Below are positions 5,791-8,432 of a stretch of DNA of 8,432 nt, piece by piece. A model generated the notes under the pieces. The model was not told where the DNA came from, made no database searches, and saw nothing but the letters and a program-made list of their open reading frames with translations. This DNA is from Methanomicrobiales archaeon. GTDB taxonomy: Archaea; Halobacteriota; Methanomicrobia; Methanomicrobiales; JACTUA01. The stretch lies in NCBI GenBank assembly GCA_028678815.1, contig JAJRCS010000119.1, positions 1 through 8,432 of the forward strand. Direction: 5' to 3'. Numbering within the stretch: position 1 is the stretch's first letter; every line of letters starts with the position of its first letter. The translations under genes and the position numbers were made by a program.

Positions 5791-6311
5791 AGGGCGAGGC
5801 CTGGCTCCGGGCCGAGAACCCGGCGACCGTCAGGGCTGCCCTTCTCGAAAAGCCACCGGTTGCCGCGAAGCTCCTGAGGAGGGCGAAGAGCCCGGTCATC
5901 ATCCTCGGCCATGAGGCATCGGTCGCTGTCCTCGACGCGGTGGTCCGGATGGCCCGGGCCACGGGAGCCCCCGTGGTGGCCACGGGGGGGATATCGGCGG
6001 AGCTCGCCCGGAAGGGGTTCACCCCGTCCCTCGTCATGTCGGCCATGGAAGCGGGAGACCGGCTCCGTGACCCGTCGTGGGAGCCCGTACCGGGCCGGAG
6101 CCCGCCGGATTATGCCTTCTTCCTCGGGATCCCTTACTCCATCAGCTCGGTCATCGAGGCGGGCCTCGCCTCCTTTGCCCGGGGCCACCTGAGGATGGTC
6201 TCCCTCGACCGGCTCTTCCACCCGCACTGCGATCTCTCCCTCCCGAACCAGACCCGCGAAGAGTGGGAGGCAATGCTTGCTGCCATCGCCCGGGAGGTGG
6301 AGAAGGGATGA
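5787..6311 (+). CDS. cdhB: ACDS complex epsilon subunit
   Basis: A 174-residue protein that forms the alpha2-epsilon2 CO dehydrogenase component with CdhA. Its exact role is unsettled; a part in electron transfer or stabilisation has been proposed for the family. Visible features are a parallel beta/alpha start, AKSPVIILGHEAS at about 33-45, then GAPVVATGGISAELARKGF at about 60-78. A segment SPPDYAFFLGIPYSISSVIE follows near 105-124, and the end is short and charged. These fit the CdhB family, whose fold resembles NAD/FAD-binding Rossmann-like domains, and the length is usual. No cysteine cluster motif is present, as expected. The start is GTG with a GGAGG site, overlapping cdhA by 4 bases; the stop overlaps cdhC as ATGA. 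The three genes are thus likely made in fixed proportion. Confidence 0.9.
   Translation: MKGEAWLRAENPATVRAALLEKPPVAAKLLRRAKSPVIILGHEASVAVLDAVVRMARATGAPVVATGGISAELARKGFTPSLVMSAMEAGDRLRDPSWEPVPGRSPPDYAFFLGIPYSISSVIEAGLASFARGHLRMVSLDRLFHPHCDLSLPNQTREEWEAMLAAIAREVEKG
6293..6299 (+). promoter_or_regulatory. Strong ribosome binding site of cdhC
   Basis: GGAGGTG, an extended match to the 16S rRNA tail, lies eight bases before the ATG at 6308. It lies inside cdhB and fixes the cdhC start in favour of the much longer open frame that begins at 6077 within cdhB. Confidence 0.75.
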
Positions 6312-7696
6312 AGGCCGAGGGCATGTTCTCGGACATCCCCGTGGACGTCGGGGTCGTATACGAGGGGGAGCGCGTCCGGAAGGAGCAGATGCACGCGGAG
6401 TTCGGCGGCCCCCATGTGGCGGACAAGTACGAGATCCTGGAGGTGAGGCCACCCGGCGAGGTAAAGGACGGGGAGATCACGGTCATCGGGCCTGACATCC
6501 CCGGGATACCGGAGGGATCGAGCCTCCCCTTCGGGACCGAGATAACGGTCTCGGGGGAGGGTCTGGAACCTGACATGGCCGCGGTCATGGAACGCCGTAT
6601 CCATGACTTCTCCAACTGGATCGAGGGGTACATGCACCTGAACCAGCGGGACGCCATCTGGCTCCGGGTGGACAAGCGGTCGGTGAAGAAGGGGCTCACC
6701 TTCAAGCACATCGGCACTGTCCTCGCCAGGCTCCTGAAGAGCGCCATTCCCCTCATCGGGGCAGTGGAGGTGACCTTCATCACCGACCCCGCCGAGGTCA
6801 GCCGGCGCATCGGGAGGGCACGGATCGTCTTCGAGGAGCGGGATGCCCGGACGCGGGGGATGACCGATGAGGATGTCGGGGTCTTCTTCGGCTGCACCCT
6901 CTGCCAGTCCTTCGCCCCTTCCCATGTCTGCGTCATTACCCCCCAGCGGTACGCGAACTGCGGGGCCATCTCCTGGATCGACGGGCAGGCGGCATCCCGG
7001 GTGGACCCGAAGGGGCCGATCTTCGAGATCGGGAAGGGAGAGTGCATCGATGCAGGGACCGGGGAGTACACCGGGGTGAACGCGGTGGTGAAGGAGAAGT
7101 CCCTCGGGAACGTCGAACGAGTGCAGCTCTACTCGGCCTTCGGGTACCCCCACACCTCCTGCGGGTGCTTCGAGTGCACCACCTTCTTTGTCCCCGAGTG
7201 CGACGGGCTCGGCATTGTGCACCGTGACTATAAGGGCGCAACGCCCGCAGGCCTCTCCTTCGGGGCCATCGCCGACTCGACGGCAGGGGGGAGGCAGGTG
7301 GACGGGTTCCACGGCCTCTCCTTCGAGTACATGCGGTCCCCGCGGTTCCTCGCCGCGAGCGGCGGGTGGAGGCGGATCGTCTGGCTCCCCTCAGATCTGA
7401 AGGAGCGGATGAAGGGCATCATCCCGCCGGAGCTCTTCGACGCCATTGCCACCGAGAAGGACGTGGAGACCGTGGGCGGGCTCGTGGAGTTCCTCAGGGC
7501 GCACCGGCACCCCGTCGTGGAACGGATGAAGGCGCCCGAGCCGGTGGCAGCGGTGGAAAACCCGGGAACGGAGGCTCCCCGGCACCCGGCGGGATCCCAG
7601 AACACCCTGACCATCCCCGGTGGAAGCGTGAGCCTCACCCTGAAGAACGTAAAGATCCATGCCGAGCGGATGATCATCCGGAAGAAGCCGGAGTGA
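6308..7696 (+). CDS. cdhC: ACDS complex beta subunit, acetyl-CoA synthase
   Basis: A 462-residue acetyl-CoA synthase subunit that joins CO, a corrinoid-bound methyl group and CoA at the Ni-Ni-[4Fe-4S] A cluster. The cluster ligands are visible: Cys196, Cys199, Cys208 and Cys218 for the cubane, and Cys285 and Cys287 in CGC for the distal nickel. Their spacings (3, 9, 10, 67, 2) equal those of Moorella ACS Cys506/509/518/528/595/597 as I recall them. Only the catalytic C-terminal ACS region is represented, as in other archaeal CdhC; the large N-terminal domains of bacterial ACS are absent. A Pro/Ala-rich linker at about 403-427 joins the core to a tail, TLTIPGGSVSLTLKNVKI, near 432-449. The start overlaps the cdhB stop and has a strong ribosome binding site. 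cdhD follows after five bases. Confidence 0.95.
   Translation: MKAEGMFSDIPVDVGVVYEGERVRKEQMHAEFGGPHVADKYEILEVRPPGEVKDGEITVIGPDIPGIPEGSSLPFGTEITVSGEGLEPDMAAVMERRIHDFSNWIEGYMHLNQRDAIWLRVDKRSVKKGLTFKHIGTVLARLLKSAIPLIGAVEVTFITDPAEVSRRIGRARIVFEERDARTRGMTDEDVGVFFGCTLCQSFAPSHVCVITPQRYANCGAISWIDGQAASRVDPKGPIFEIGKGECIDAGTGEYTGVNAVVKEKSLGNVERVQLYSAFGYPHTSCGCFECTTFFVPECDGLGIVHRDYKGATPAGLSFGAIADSTAGGRQVDGFHGLSFEYMRSPRFLAASGGWRRIVWLPSDLKERMKGIIPPELFDAIATEKDVETVGGLVEFLRAHRHPVVERMKAPEPVAAVENPGTEAPRHPAGSQNTLTIPGGSVSLTLKNVKIHAERMIIRKKPE
7690..7693 (+). promoter_or_regulatory. Ribosome binding site deciding the cdhD start
   Basis: GGAG (extending to GGAGTGA) lies eight bases before the ATG at 7702 and spans the end of cdhC. 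The alternative GTG at 7693 overlaps the cdhC stop as GTGA but has a poorer site upstream. Confidence 0.55.
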
Positions 7697-7701
7697 GCGA
7701 G

Positions 7702-8432
7702 ATGGGAGAAGGCGACGGGGAGCTGGTCCGGATCCTCCTTGAGCTCCTCTCTGCATCCGGCGAGGTGGAGCTCCAGGACATCGCCATCGCCGCCGAGGAG
7801 CTCACCCTGACCTTCGAGGGGAAGGCAGCCCTTTCCCGGCTCCTCGCCGAGGAGCTCGCCTTTGCCCCGCCCGAGTCCCTCCTCGAGGCCGAGTACCATC
7901 CCCCGGTCCACACATACCCGGGCTCCATCGTCGAGGTGACTCTCGGGGCAGGCAGGGCGGACGGCGGGACCCGGGCGCGCCCGGTCACCATCGGCGGCGA
8001 GAGGGCCCCGGCCTTCCACACCTTCCAGGAGATCCCCCTCCACCCGCCGGTCATCGCGGGCTCCATCTTCGACACCGCGCCGCCCCTTCCCGCCCCTGTC
8101 CGGGCCTTCTTCGGGGACGCCCTCAACGATCCCTGCGAGTGGGCGAGGCTCTGGGTGAAGAAGTACGGGGCAGACCTCGTGGACCTGGACCTGACGAGTA
8201 CCGACCCGTACATCAGGGATACCCCGGTCGCCGACGCGGCTCGCCTCGTAGAGGACCTCCTCCAGGCGGTGGACGTCCCCATCATCATCGGGGGCTCGGG
8301 GAACCCGCAGAAGGACGCCCAGGTCCTCCCGAAGGTCGCCGAGGTCTGCGAGGGGGAGCGGGTGCTCCTCTCCTCGGCGACCCTGGACATGTGGAGGCCC
8401 CTCGCCGAGGCGGCGAAGCGGCACGGCCACCT
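7702..8432 (+). CDS. cdhD: ACDS complex delta subunit (partial, corrinoid iron-sulfur protein small subunit)
   Basis: The first 243 or so residues of CdhD, open to the window end; the family is usually a little over 400 residues, so roughly the C-terminal 40 per cent is missing. CdhD pairs with CdhE to form the corrinoid Fe-S protein that carries the methyl group from tetrahydromethanopterin/sarcinapterin to CdhC. The visible TIM-barrel-like part has KKYGADLVDLDLTSTDP near residues 154-170, LLQAVDVPIIIGGSGNPQKD near 188-207 and VCEGERVLLSSAT near 216-228. All are close to Methanosarcina CdhD as I remember it. The N-terminal stretch of about 40 residues is variable in the family. No gene lies between cdhC and cdhD. 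cdhE is expected downstream, outside the window. Confidence 0.92.
   Translation, partial: MGEGDGELVRILLELLSASGEVELQDIAIAAEELTLTFEGKAALSRLLAEELAFAPPESLLEAEYHPPVHTYPGSIVEVTLGAGRADGGTRARPVTIGGERAPAFHTFQEIPLHPPVIAGSIFDTAPPLPAPVRAFFGDALNDPCEWARLWVKKYGADLVDLDLTSTDPYIRDTPVADAARLVEDLLQAVDVPIIIGGSGNPQKDAQVLPKVAEVCEGERVLLSSATLDMWRPLAEAAKRHGH

Noticed and set aside
6077..6307. Upstream extension of the cdhC frame to 6077
   Set aside because: It lies inside cdhB in another frame with Pro/Arg-rich sequence; the ATG at 6308 has a strong ribosome binding site and fits family length.
6134..7312. 392-codon minus-strand frame antisense to cdhC
   Set aside because: Low-complexity shadow of GC-rich coding sequence on the other strand; the plus-strand frame carries all A-cluster ligands.

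Overview
This GC-rich window reads as a chromosomal segment of a methanogenic archaeon. It most resembles a hydrogenotrophic Methanomicrobiales-type organism. That rests on the co-occurrence of an energy-converting [NiFe]-hydrogenase A (Eha) membrane operon and an archaeal-type CO dehydrogenase/acetyl-CoA synthase (ACDS, Cdh) operon, with archaeal TATA-like promoters, strong Shine-Dalgarno sites and high GC. The order-level assignment is inference.

Left part (about 1-2792, minus strand): seven tightly packed genes read leftwards, ehaB-ehaC-ehaD-ehaE-ehaF-ehaG-ehaH. ehaH runs off the window edge. All encode small hydrophobic membrane proteins; neighbours overlap by 4-11 bases or, in one case, are 1 base apart. 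The catalytic hydrogenase subunits would lie beyond base 1. No ehaA is visible upstream of ehaB.

Middle (2793-3426): a 634-base divergent intergenic region. It holds AT-rich promoter stretches at both ends, two inverted repeats, and a remnant of the 3' end of a pyrK-like gene (Fe-S domain of the dihydroorotate dehydrogenase electron-transfer subunit). The remnant is broken by several small indels and has lost its first cluster cysteine.

Right part (3427-8432, plus strand): cdhA-cdhB-cdhC-cdhD, translationally coupled, with cdhD cut by the window end. All metal-cluster ligands that I can place by motif and spacing are present: the B, C, D, E and F clusters of CdhA and the A cluster of CdhC. 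The complex should therefore be functional.

How they fit together: Eha is known to use the membrane ion gradient to reduce ferredoxin with H2. CODH/ACS needs low-potential reduced ferredoxin to reduce CO2 to CO and build acetyl-CoA with the methyl group from tetrahydromethanopterin/sarcinapterin. Divergent placement of the two operons on one intergenic region suggests (inference) coordinated supply of reductant for autotrophic acetyl-CoA synthesis. I see no mobile element, CRISPR array, tRNA or rRNA.
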